38,247 nt of DNA, from positions 1 to 38,247 of the forward strand of contig NZ_BLAD01000102.1 in NCBI RefSeq assembly GCF_009687845.1. Reading direction: 5' to 3'. The number at the start of each line of letters is the position of its first letter. The first letter of the stretch is position 1. The translations under genes and the position numbers were made by a program. Below the pieces are notes generated by a model. It saw only the letters and a program-made list of their open reading frames with translations. It did not search any database and was not told the DNA's origin. The stretch is from Acrocarpospora corrugata (GTDB lineage: Bacteria > Actinomycetota > Actinomycetes > Streptosporangiales > Streptosporangiaceae). Positions 8,621-15,872 of the stretch are shown in pieces.

Positions 8621-9019
8621 TTATGCGTCGATGTCGTCCGCGACGGCGCGGAGCACGCTGGCCACCTTCTTGGCGTGCGCCGCGTCCGGCTGCTTGCTCT
8701 TCTGGTACGACGTCGAGATGTCGTCCAGCAGCTTGATCAGGTCCTCGACGATGACGACCATCTCGTCCGGCTTCTTGCGCTTGCCCTTCGGCCGGGCGAC
8801 CTTGGCGAGGGTCGGCGGCTGCTCCAGGACCCGGACGGACAGGGCCTGCTGCCCGCGGCGGCCCTCCGCGACCCCGAACTCGACCTTCTGTCCTGGCTTG
8901 AGGACATCCACGCCTTTGGGCAACGCGGATGAATGCACGAAGACCTCACCGCCGTCGTCGCGGGTGAGGAAACCGAAACCCTTGGTCTCGTCGTACCACT
9001 TGACCTTGCCGCTGGGCAC
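8621..9019 (-). CDS. Cold-shock domain protein with C-terminal extension, 132 aa
   Basis: An RNA/ssDNA-binding cold-shock domain protein. Residues 1-65 form the OB-fold, with RNP1 KGFGFL at 13-18 and RNP2 VFVHSS at 26-31. Beyond it lies a ~65-residue tail with a basic patch (RPKGKRKK) and a predicted helical end (VIVEDLIKLLDDISTSYQ region). This long form is typical of actinobacteria and resembles the ~135-residue mycobacterial CspB type rather than the 67-residue CspA type, which is also present in this window (23637-23837). The frame is open to 9229, but only the GTG at 9019, preceded by GAGGT, begins the canonical sequence MPSGKVKWYD. The role of the tail is unknown. Confidence 0.92.
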   Translation of the reverse strand: MPSGKVKWYDETKGFGFLTRDDGGEVFVHSSALPKGVDVLKPGQKVEFGVAEGRRGQQALSVRVLEQPPTLAKVARPKGKRKKPDEMVVIVEDLIKLLDDISTSYQKSKQPDAAHAKKVASVLRAVADDIDA

Positions 9020-9342
9020 AGGAGTGACCTCGTTCAGACTGTCGTGAAAGGAATGGATGTAGGTTATGCCCACTGAGGCGGCATGGGACCGCCGGAACGC
9101 CTTGAAATTACGCCCGAATCGGCGTCGGAGCCGCGCTGGAGGCGGCCGTCCTGCGGGCCGCCACGGCGGCGGCTGAGTCTCACCTCGCGGGTGACGTTTC
9201 CGAGGGGGTGCACCCGTACAGGATGCCAAAACGGATACGTCTACGGGTAACCGGTTTATCGGTGAAAGCGGGCACTTATCAATGAGCCGCGGACGGAAAC
9301 ATTGACGGTCTACCCTTGGTGGCGGAGGTAGGCAGCATTCCC
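9020..9342. other. Intergenic region between csp-like gene and tetR
   Basis: This 323-base gap holds the divergent promoters of the cold-shock gene and the TetR gene. A GGCGGCC/GGCCGCC inverted repeat lies near 9140-9162, and AACCTAC upstream of the cold-shock gene may include its -10 region. ACCGGTTTATCGGT near 9249-9262 is a short imperfect palindrome that could be the TetR operator. No convincing gene was seen. Confidence 0.4.
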
Positions 9343-9963
9343 ATGAGCAGATCGACGCGCGAGCGGATCATCGACGAGGCCCTGCGGCTGTTCGCCGAGC
9401 GGGGTTACGCGGCCACGTCCGTGGCCGAGATCGAGGCCGCCGCGGGCCTGTCGCCCGGCGCGGGCGGCCTCTACCGGCACTTCAAGTCCAAGTACGAGGT
9501 GCTCGCCGCCGCCGTGAACGAGCACGCCACCCGGACCAGGGCCCAGATCGCCGAGGCGCTCGCCGAGCAGAACGCGGCCGGCTCCACCGTCGCCGTCGAG
9601 GAGCGCCTCACCCACCTGTGCCGGTCCGGCCTGGCCAAGGTCCGCGAGGAGAGCGAGCTGACCCGGGTCTTCTTCCGCGACCTGAGCCAGTTCCCCGAAC
9701 TGGTGGACGTGGTCAGGGAAGGGCTGCTGCAGCCGATGTTCGACTCGATCACGACCTGGTTCAAGGCGCAGCCCGAATACCGGGACTCCGACCTGGACTG
9801 GTCCGGGATCGGCGCGGTCCTCGGCGGTGCCGTGGTGCACTACCGCCTCTTCCAGGAGACCGTCGGCGAACCTCCGGGCCGGGCCGACCGGGACGGGTTC
9901 GTGGCCTCGTGGGTCCGGCTCGCGCTCGGCCTGCTGCCAGAACGCACGGCCGCGCCGGTCTGA
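9343..9963 (+). CDS. TetR/AcrR family transcriptional regulator
   Basis: A 206-residue one-component repressor. The N-terminal helix-turn-helix spans residues 5-50, TRERIIDEALRLFAERGY followed by TSVAEIEAAAGLSPGAGGLYRHF, the classic TetR signature. The rest is an all-helical ligand/dimerisation domain with no recognisable ligand clues. The ATG at 9343 follows GGAGG (9324-9328) by 14 bases; a GTG at 9316 is also in frame, but its would-be ribosome site lies inside the coding sequence. Its target genes are not evident: neither the convergent membrane gene nor the divergent cold-shock gene is a typical TetR target, so autoregulation is the minimal expectation. Confidence 0.92.
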   Translation: MSRSTRERIIDEALRLFAERGYAATSVAEIEAAAGLSPGAGGLYRHFKSKYEVLAAAVNEHATRTRAQIAEALAEQNAAGSTVAVEERLTHLCRSGLAKVREESELTRVFFRDLSQFPELVDVVREGLLQPMFDSITTWFKAQPEYRDSDLDWSGIGAVLGGAVVHYRLFQETVGEPPGRADRDGFVASWVRLALGLLPERTAAPV

Positions 9964-9964
9964 C

Positions 9965-10837
9965 CTAGCGGGTCACCCGCAGCGTGCGCGACGGCGGCCC
10001 CGGTGGCGGATCCAGCAGGCGGTAGATCAGCCAGGTCACCCCGGCCGCCGTGCCGATGATGAACATGACTCCGCTGACCCCGTGGAACTCGGTCATGAAG
10101 CGGCCCAGATCGGTGCCCTGGACCCGGATCAGCGCGAGCCCGCCGCCGCCCAGCAGGTAGGCGGCCACCGGCGCGGACAGGCCGAGCAGCCGGTCGTTGA
10201 ACACCCAGCCCTCGCAGGACAGCACGACCACCGCGCCGACCGCCCAGAGCAGGCCGGGCACCGGGAAGATCGCCACGCTCGGCAGCCGGAACGGGACGAG
10301 CAGGGCGCCCAGCACGAACAGGGCGAGCCCGACCGCCTCCCTGCGGTTGTCGGCGAAGATCGACCAGGCGTCCCTGGTGGCCATCGGATTGCCGCCGGCC
10401 ATCGCGGCTTGGCGGAGCCGGTTGAACGCGGATGGTCCTCGCCCGGACCGGCCGGCCAGGCGCCGGCGCGCCTCCTGCCGGTAGTGCATGACCCCGGGCG
10501 GTACGGGGGTGGAGCGGCGGCGCGGCGGGGTTCCGTCGTCGACGGACGGGAACGTACGGGTGGGTGCGGGTTCACTGGGCTCGCCGGACTCGCCGGCGAT
10601 GTTGGCTAATCGCCGAACCTCGCGCTCGACCAGCTGCTCCGGGGTGCCGAACCTGGCCAGCATCCGCAGGACCGCCTTCGGGTCCTCGCTGCCGGCGCGC
10701 TCCTCCTCCACCCGCTCGCGCACCCGGCGGACGAAGTCGAGCCGCTGCTCCGGTCGCATCCGGCCGTGGGCCAGATCCGCGACCTTGCTGATGAAGTCCA
10801 GGACGAGCTGGTCGGCGCGCTCGATCACGCTCGCCAT
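9965..10837 (-). CDS. HAAS-type membrane protein of unknown function
   Basis: A 290-residue protein. Residues 1-80 are helical and charged (MRPEQRLDFVRRVRERVEEE region, then AVLRMLARFGTPEQLVEREV) and resemble the HAAS signalling domain often fused to membrane parts in Gram-positives. A proline-rich linker (residues 85-120) follows, then about four to five transmembrane helices from residue 165 to 280. The function is unknown. It starts at an ATG 73 bases from the divergent helicase-associated gene and converges with tetR, stops 2 bases apart. Confidence 0.75.
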   Translation of the reverse strand: MASVIERADQLVLDFISKVADLAHGRMRPEQRLDFVRRVRERVEEERAGSEDPKAVLRMLARFGTPEQLVEREVRRLANIAGESGEPSEPAPTRTFPSVDDGTPPRRRSTPVPPGVMHYRQEARRRLAGRSGRGPSAFNRLRQAAMAGGNPMATRDAWSIFADNRREAVGLALFVLGALLVPFRLPSVAIFPVPGLLWAVGAVVVLSCEGWVFNDRLLGLSAPVAAYLLGGGGLALIRVQGTDLGRFMTEFHGVSGVMFIIGTAAGVTWLIYRLLDPPPGPPSRTLRVTR

Positions 10838-10910
10838 ACTGCCCCAGCTCCGCCCGGTACGCGACTGTTGCCGCGAAATCCTGTCAGTGGCTGCTCATAC
10901 GATGGAAGAG

Positions 10911-13259
10911 ATGAGCGAGGCGTTCACCGAGTGGCTGCGCAGCCGAACCGACGAGCAGCTGCGCGCTCTCGCCATGTCCCGCCCCGAACTGATCACCCCG
11001 GTCCCCGCGCACCTGAACGGACTGGCCTCCCGGGCGGGCACACCGTCCGCCCTGGGCCGCGCCCTGGACCGGCTCGACCGCTTCACGCTCGCGGTGGCCG
11101 AGACCCTCGCGCTCAGCCCAGGCCCGCTGCGCGCCCTGCGTACCCGGCTCGGCCGGTCGATCTCCACCAGTGACCTCGACCAGGCCCTGGGCGGGGCCGT
11201 GGAGCGCCTGCGGACCATGGCCCTGGTCCACGGGGCCGACACGGCGTTGCGGCTCGCCCCCGGCGTCACAGAGGCGCTGGACCCGCCCGCGGGTCTGGGG
11301 CCGCCGGTGCTCGACGTGTTCCGGCATCACGCCCCGGAAGCGGTGGAGGCGATCCTGGCCGACATCGCGCCGCCCGGTCCCGGCGCGCCCCGCGAACGCT
11401 TTGCGGAATTGTTCGGCGAACCGGCGAACATTCGGCGGCTGCTCGGGGAGATCTCCCCGCCGGCCAGGGCCGCGCTGGACGAGCTCGCCTGGGGGCCGTC
11501 CAGCGGGCGGGTGCCCAACGCGCGGCGGGAGGTCAGGGTCGCCGACGCGCAGTCGCCCATCGAGGAGTTGCTGGCGCGCGGGCTGCTCGGCGCGACCGGG
11601 GACGAGAGCGTGGCGCTGCCGCGTGAGGTCGGGCTGGTGCTGCGGGACGGGCGGCTGCACCGCGACCTGTCCCCCGTGCCGCCGCCGCTGGACGGCATCG
11701 CCCGCGACCAGGGATTGGCGGACCGTACGGCGGCCGGGCAGGCGTTCGGCTTCGTGCGGTCGGTCGAGGAGTTGTGCGAGCTGTGGAGCGTCGAGGCTCC
11801 GGGAGTGCTGCGGACGGGCGGCCTGGCCGTACGGGATCTGAAACGCACGGCTCAGGCGCTGGACCTGCCCGAATGGGCGGCGGCGTGCACCGCGGAGATC
11901 GCGCACGCGGCCGGTCTGGTCGCCGCCGGCGGTTCGGTCGACGGCGAGTGGCTGCCGACCGCCGCCTACGACGCCTGGCGGGCCCGGCCGACCGAGGGCC
12001 GCTGGGGCATGCTCGCCGCGGCCTGGCTGACCCTGGAACGCGCGCCAGGTCTGGCGGGCAGCAGGGACGAGAAGGACCGTGTGCTGAACGCCCTCCACCC
12101 CGACCTGCGCCGGTCGGCCGCCGCCGAGGTGCGCGCCAAGACCCTCGCGGTGCTCGTCTCCGCCGAACCGGGGCTGGCCCCGTCGACGGAGTCGGTGCTG
12201 GCCCGGCTGGCCTGGGAACAGCCCCGCCGCCGCGGCGGCCAGCGGGCCGAGTTCACCGAGTTCACCCTGCGCGAAGCCGAACTCATCGGGGTGACCGGCC
12301 TCGGCGTGATGTCCGCGCACGGCCGGGCGCTGCTGAACGCGGGCCGCGCCGAGGCGGCCGAGGCGCTCGCGCCGCTGCTGCCAGAGCCGGTCGACCGGGT
12401 GCTCCTGCAGGCCGACCTGACCGCCGTCGCGCCCGGCCCGCTCACCACCGAGCTCGGCCGCTGGCTGGCCCTGGCCGCCGACATCGAATCCAAGGGCGGC
12501 GCGACCGTCTACCGCTTCTCCGAACCCTCCGTCCGCCGCGCCCTGGACGCCGGGCAGTCCGCCGAGGAGCTCCTCGCCCTGCTGGCCCGCCACTCCGCCA
12601 CGCCGGTCCCGCAGCCGCTGACCTATCTGGTCGGCGACGTGGCCCGCCGCCACGGGCGGCTCAGGGTCGGCACGGCGTCCGCCTACATCCGCTGCGACGA
12701 CCCGGCCGTGCTGGAGGAGGTGCTCGCCGACCGCCGCTCGACCGCGCTCCGGCTGCGCCGGCTGGCCCCGACCGTGGTCGCCTCCAAGACGTCCAGGGCC
12801 ACGCTGATCGACTCGCTCCGCGCCATGGGCTACGCGCCGGTCGCCGAATCGCTGGACGGCGACGTCATGATCACCCGCCTGGACGCCCGCCGCGCCGAGA
12901 GCCCGCCGCCGCGCGCCGTCAACGGCTTCCACGGCCCCGAGCCCGAAGTCGTGGCCGCCGCCATCCGCGCCGTCCGGGCCGGCGACGCCGCCCACCGCTC
13001 CCGCCGGGAACGCGGCGCCGAACCCGACGGCGCCCTGCCCCGCTCGCCCGCCACCGCCGCCATCGCCGCCTTGCAGGAGGCCATCCGCCAGGGCACCCGC
13101 GTCTGGATCGGCTATCTCGACTCCCAGGGTCAGGCCACCAGCCGGATTCTCGAACCGGCCAGGATGGAGGGCGGCTATCTGACGGCGTATGACGAAACGC
13201 GCGCCGCCATCCACCGCTTCGCTCTGCACCGGATCACCGGTGTGGCGGACGTGAATTAA
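10911..13259 (+). CDS. Helicase-associated domain protein, partner gene of XPB
   Basis: A 782-residue protein that carries no Walker motifs itself. Residues ~490-660 (from VDRVLLQADLTAVAPGPL) match the helicase C-terminal type 3 domain (Helicase_C_3) found in XPB/Ssl2-associated proteins. Residues ~720-780 (AIRQGTRVWIGYLDSQG through RFALHRITGV) look like a WYL-type beta-barrel sensor. The N-terminal half is Leu/Ala-rich and helical. An equivalent gene sits next to the XPB helicase gene in mycobacteria (Rv0862c/Rv0861c) and other actinobacteria, so a shared DNA-repair or DNA-processing role is likely but not shown. Start choice is uncertain: ATG 10911 or ATG 10902, both in frame. TACGAT at 10898-10903 could be a -10 giving a leaderless mRNA starting at 10911. 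Confidence 0.85.
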   Translation: MSEAFTEWLRSRTDEQLRALAMSRPELITPVPAHLNGLASRAGTPSALGRALDRLDRFTLAVAETLALSPGPLRALRTRLGRSISTSDLDQALGGAVERLRTMALVHGADTALRLAPGVTEALDPPAGLGPPVLDVFRHHAPEAVEAILADIAPPGPGAPRERFAELFGEPANIRRLLGEISPPARAALDELAWGPSSGRVPNARREVRVADAQSPIEELLARGLLGATGDESVALPREVGLVLRDGRLHRDLSPVPPPLDGIARDQGLADRTAAGQAFGFVRSVEELCELWSVEAPGVLRTGGLAVRDLKRTAQALDLPEWAAACTAEIAHAAGLVAAGGSVDGEWLPTAAYDAWRARPTEGRWGMLAAAWLTLERAPGLAGSRDEKDRVLNALHPDLRRSAAAEVRAKTLAVLVSAEPGLAPSTESVLARLAWEQPRRRGGQRAEFTEFTLREAELIGVTGLGVMSAHGRALLNAGRAEAAEALAPLLPEPVDRVLLQADLTAVAPGPLTTELGRWLALAADIESKGGATVYRFSEPSVRRALDAGQSAEELLALLARHSATPVPQPLTYLVGDVARRHGRLRVGTASAYIRCDDPAVLEEVLADRRSTALRLRRLAPTVVASKTSRATLIDSLRAMGYAPVAESLDGDVMITRLDARRAESPPPRAVNGFHGPEPEVVAAAIRAVRAGDAAHRSRRERGAEPDGALPRSPATAAIAALQEAIRQGTRVWIGYLDSQGQATSRILEPARMEGGYLTAYDETRAAIHRFALHRITGVADVN

Positions 13260-13393
13260 ATTCGTTGTCCGCGCGTGATTCGTCAGGCAGAGTCAATCCC
13301 AGAAAGCCGACTTCTCGTGAGAATGGCGGGAGAACGCTATTCCGTGATCTACCGGCCCGGGGTTGGATTGGCGACTGACCCCGATGATCGGTG

Positions 13394-13433
13394 CGATGGG
13401 TCCGCACATGTCGTGATATGTGTGGACCCATCG
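13394..13433 (+). terminator. Strong 16-bp hairpin between the helicase-associated gene and xpb
   Basis: Arms 13394-13409 and 13418-13433 pair over 16 positions, 15 Watson-Crick and one G-U, around an 8-base loop. It lies 135 bases after one stop codon and 104 bases before the next start. There is no T-run. It may terminate the upstream transcript, or it could be an operator or leader structure for xpb. A second short palindrome, CCGATGATCGG (13381-13391), adjoins it. The 277-base gap contains no convincing gene. Confidence 0.6.
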
Positions 13434-13536
13434 GCTTGGGATCGGGCGTCGGCCCGGGACCAGTAGTGAGCAAAGCGGGACTCATTCCGGCCGTGCGCGT
13501 GTTGGATAGGCGGTACGCCGGAGATGAGGAGCACCC

Positions 13537-15177
13537 GTGAACGACGGCCCGTTGATCGTCCAGTCGGACAAGACGCTGCTGCTCGAGGTCGAGCATGAGC
13601 GTGCCGACGAGTGCCGCAAAGCCATCGCGCCGTTCGCCGAGCTGGAACGCGCGCCCGAACATGTGCACACCTACCGGGTGACCCCGCTGGCCCTGTGGAA
13701 CGCCCGCGCCGCCGGGCACGACGCCGAGCAGGTGATCGACGCCCTGATCGGCTTCAGCCGCTACCCGGTGCCACACGCGCTGCTGGTCGACGTGGCCGAG
13801 ACCATGGCCAGGTACGGCCGCCTCCGCCTGGACAAACACCCCGTCCACGGCCTGGTCCTGACCAGCACCGACCGGGCCGTCCTGGAGGAGGTGCTGCGCT
13901 CTCGGAAGATCCAGCCGATGCTCGGCGAGCGCCTCACCGAGGACGCCGTGATCGTGCACCCGAGCGAGCGCGGCAACATCAAGCAGGCCCTGCTCAAGCT
14001 CGGCTGGCCGGCCGAGGACCTGGCCGGCTACGTGGACGGCGAGGCGCACCCGATCCTGCTCACCGAGGACGGCTGGGAGCTGCGCTCCTACCAGCGGGAG
14101 GCCGCCGACGCGTTCTGGCACGGCGGCTCCGGCGTCGTCGTGCTGCCCTGCGGGGCCGGCAAGACCATCGTCGGCGCGGCCGCGATGGCCCGCGCGCAGG
14201 CGACCACGCTGATCCTGGTGACCAACACGGTGAGCGTGCACCAGTGGAAGCAGGAGCTGCTCAAGCGCACCTCGCTGACCGCCGACGAGATCGGCGAGTA
14301 CACCGGGACCAAGAAGGAGATCCGGCCGGTCACCATCGCCACCTACCAGGTCATGACGGCCAAGCGGCAGGGCGCGTACCGGCATCTGGAGCTGTTCGAC
14401 GCACGCGACTGGGGGCTGATCGTCTACGACGAGGTGCACCTGCTGCCCGCGCCGATCTTCCGGATGACCGCCGACCTGCAGGCCCGCCGCCGGGTCGGCC
14501 TGACCGCCACCCTGGTCCGCGAGGACGGCCGGGAAGGCGATGTGTTCTCCCTGATCGGCCCGAAGCGGTATGACGCGCCCTGGAAGGAGATGGAGAACCA
14601 GGGCTGGATCGCCCCCGCGGACTGCGTCGAGGTCCGGGTCACCCTCACCGACGAGGAGCGCCTCGCGTACGCGATGTCGGAGAACGAGGAGCGTTACCGG
14701 TTCTGCGCCACCACGCCGTCCAAGACCCGCGTCACCGAGGCCCTGGTCCGGCGGCACGCGGGCGAGCAGGTCCTGGTCATCGGCCAGTACATCGACCAGC
14801 TCGACGAGCTGGCCGAGCACCTGAACGCGCCCGTCATCAAGGGCGAGACCCGGGTCCGCGAGCGGGAGCGGCTCTACCAGCTCTTCCGGGACAAGGAGAT
14901 CCAGGTCCTGGTGGTGTCGAAGGTGGCCAACTTCTCCATCGACCTGCCGGAGGCGGCGGTCGCCATCCAGGTCTCCGGGACCTTCGGGTCACGGCAGGAG
15001 GAGGCGCAGCGGCTCGGGCGGGTGCTGCGGCCCAAGGCCGACGGGGGTGGCGCGCGGTTCTACTCGGTGGTGAGCCGGGACACCGTCGATCAGGACTTCG
15101 CCGCGCATCGGCAGCGTTTCCTGGCCGAGCAAGGCTACGCATACCAGATCATCGATGCCGACGATGTCCTGACATGA
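13537..15177 (+). CDS. xpb: DNA repair helicase XPB (bacterial Ercc3/Ssl2 type)
   Basis: A 546-residue superfamily 2 3'-5' DNA helicase homologous to eukaryotic XPB. Order: N-terminal damage-recognition-like domain (residues 1-170), RecA-like domain 1 with Q-like YQREAADAFW, Walker A LPCGAGKTIVGA near residue 203, the DEVH box near 296 and SAT-type GLTATL, then RecA-like domain 2 with the VLVIGQY and VVSKVANFSIDLPEA strands and motif VI QEEAQRLGRVLRP near residue 487. The GTG start at 13537 follows GAGGAG. Bacterial XPB is found in actinobacteria and unwinds DNA with ATP; its in vivo pathway is not settled. The partner archaeal nuclease Bax1 is not next to it; the helicase-associated gene upstream is the conserved neighbour. 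It ends in a GC-rich terminator. Confidence 0.96.
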   Translation: MNDGPLIVQSDKTLLLEVEHERADECRKAIAPFAELERAPEHVHTYRVTPLALWNARAAGHDAEQVIDALIGFSRYPVPHALLVDVAETMARYGRLRLDKHPVHGLVLTSTDRAVLEEVLRSRKIQPMLGERLTEDAVIVHPSERGNIKQALLKLGWPAEDLAGYVDGEAHPILLTEDGWELRSYQREAADAFWHGGSGVVVLPCGAGKTIVGAAAMARAQATTLILVTNTVSVHQWKQELLKRTSLTADEIGEYTGTKKEIRPVTIATYQVMTAKRQGAYRHLELFDARDWGLIVYDEVHLLPAPIFRMTADLQARRRVGLTATLVREDGREGDVFSLIGPKRYDAPWKEMENQGWIAPADCVEVRVTLTDEERLAYAMSENEERYRFCATTPSKTRVTEALVRRHAGEQVLVIGQYIDQLDELAEHLNAPVIKGETRVRERERLYQLFRDKEIQVLVVSKVANFSIDLPEAAVAIQVSGTFGSRQEEAQRLGRVLRPKADGGGARFYSVVSRDTVDQDFAAHRQRFLAEQGYAYQIIDADDVLT

Positions 15178-15181
15178 GAAA

Positions 15182-15205
15182 CCCGGCGGGGCGACCCCCG
15201 CCGGG
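15182..15205 (+). terminator. Terminator after xpb
   Basis: CCCGGCGGGG (15182-15191) pairs perfectly with CCCCGCCGGG (15196-15205) around CGAC, beginning 4 bases after the xpb stop codon. Confidence 0.85.
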
Positions 15206-15299
15206 CGACAATAGTTAAGTCCACGAAATTCCGCCGGCCCGAGTCAACCGCATCACCCCCTCGCGCCTTGGCCCCCTCAGCCAAGAATTAACCAGACAA

Positions 15300-15313
15300 G
15301 CCCGGTTCCGGGC
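15300..15313 (-). terminator. Small hairpin downstream of the 15.4-15.7 kb membrane gene
   Basis: GCCCGG-TT-CCGGGC lies about 95 bases after the stop codon of the minus-strand membrane protein gene and may be its terminator. CTTGGC/GCCAAG at 15267-15285 is another short stem in the same 230-base convergent gap, which holds no gene that I can see. Confidence 0.4.
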
Positions 15314-15408
15314 ATACCCCTATTGTCCAGCTTAATCACACGATTTGCGCATCTTTTTCGCGCTTTTCCCATGCCGATTCAATAAGGTTTCGCAGGGTAT
15401 TCGGGGGA

Positions 15409-15735
15409 TTACTGCGCGACCATCCCGCCGATGAACAGCACTGCTTCGGCGGCCACCCACGCCACCACTGCGACCGGCAGCAGCCCGCCACGCCGGGTCA
15501 GCAGGGCCGCCGCCGTGGCGCTCGCCGCGATCACCGCGAACAGCCCAGAAACGGTCGACACCATGTCAAGCCGCTGCGCGCACGCCCGGCGGCTCTCCCC
15601 GTCGGAACAGAACGCCTCAAGCCCCCAGCCGGCGAACACCGACAGCCCCCACAGGGCGGCGAGCAGCAAGCTCGCGACCATCGGTATCACCGGCGACACC
15701 CAGGCGCGCGTCATCCCCTCCAGGTACCCGGGCAA
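15409..15735 (-). CDS. Small integral membrane protein, unknown function
   Basis: A 108-residue protein (101 if it starts at the ATG at 15714) with three likely transmembrane helices: residues ~15-37, ~58-80 and ~85-106. A loop between helix 1 and 2 contains two cysteines (FCSDGESRRACAQRLD), probably outside the membrane, which could form a disulfide. I do not recognise the family. The TTG at 15735 has only weak ribosome-site evidence, while the GGAGGGG directly before the ATG at 15714 is too close, so the start is uncertain. It is divergent from the HelD-type gene. Its even GC-skewed codon use makes a real gene likely. Confidence 0.6.
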   Translation of the reverse strand: MPGYLEGMTRAWVSPVIPMVASLLLAALWGLSVFAGWGLEAFCSDGESRRACAQRLDMVSTVSGLFAVIAASATAAALLTRRGGLLPVAVVAWVAAEAVLFIGGMVAQ

Positions 15736-15792
15736 CGAAACGACAACACCCTTTACTCGCGGAATACCTGGTCAGCGCGGGTGAAAACCCAG

Positions 15793-15821
15793 TTGGTGTC
15801 GCGCTGGAGCATGAGTAAGCT
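15793..15821 (+). promoter_or_regulatory. Housekeeping-type promoter of the HelD-like gene
   Basis: TTGGTG (15793-15798), a 17-base spacer and TAAGCT (15816-15821) fit a HrdB/sigma-A promoter, predicting transcription from about 15828 and a ~45-base leader to the ATG at 15873. Confidence 0.55.
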
Positions 15822-15872
15822 CTTGTGTTTCGCTGCCTTTGACCACCACCGACACCCGACAGGAGCTCCGGC

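Noticed and set aside
13275..13466. Possible 63-codon gene between the helicase-associated gene and xpb
   Set aside because: No ribosome-binding site or family match; it runs through the 16-bp palindromic hairpin, which better explains the region.
15770..15872. Rifamycin-associated element upstream of helD
   Set aside because: Only a short GAGC/GCTC pairing is present; no long G-rich inverted repeat matching the element as I know it.
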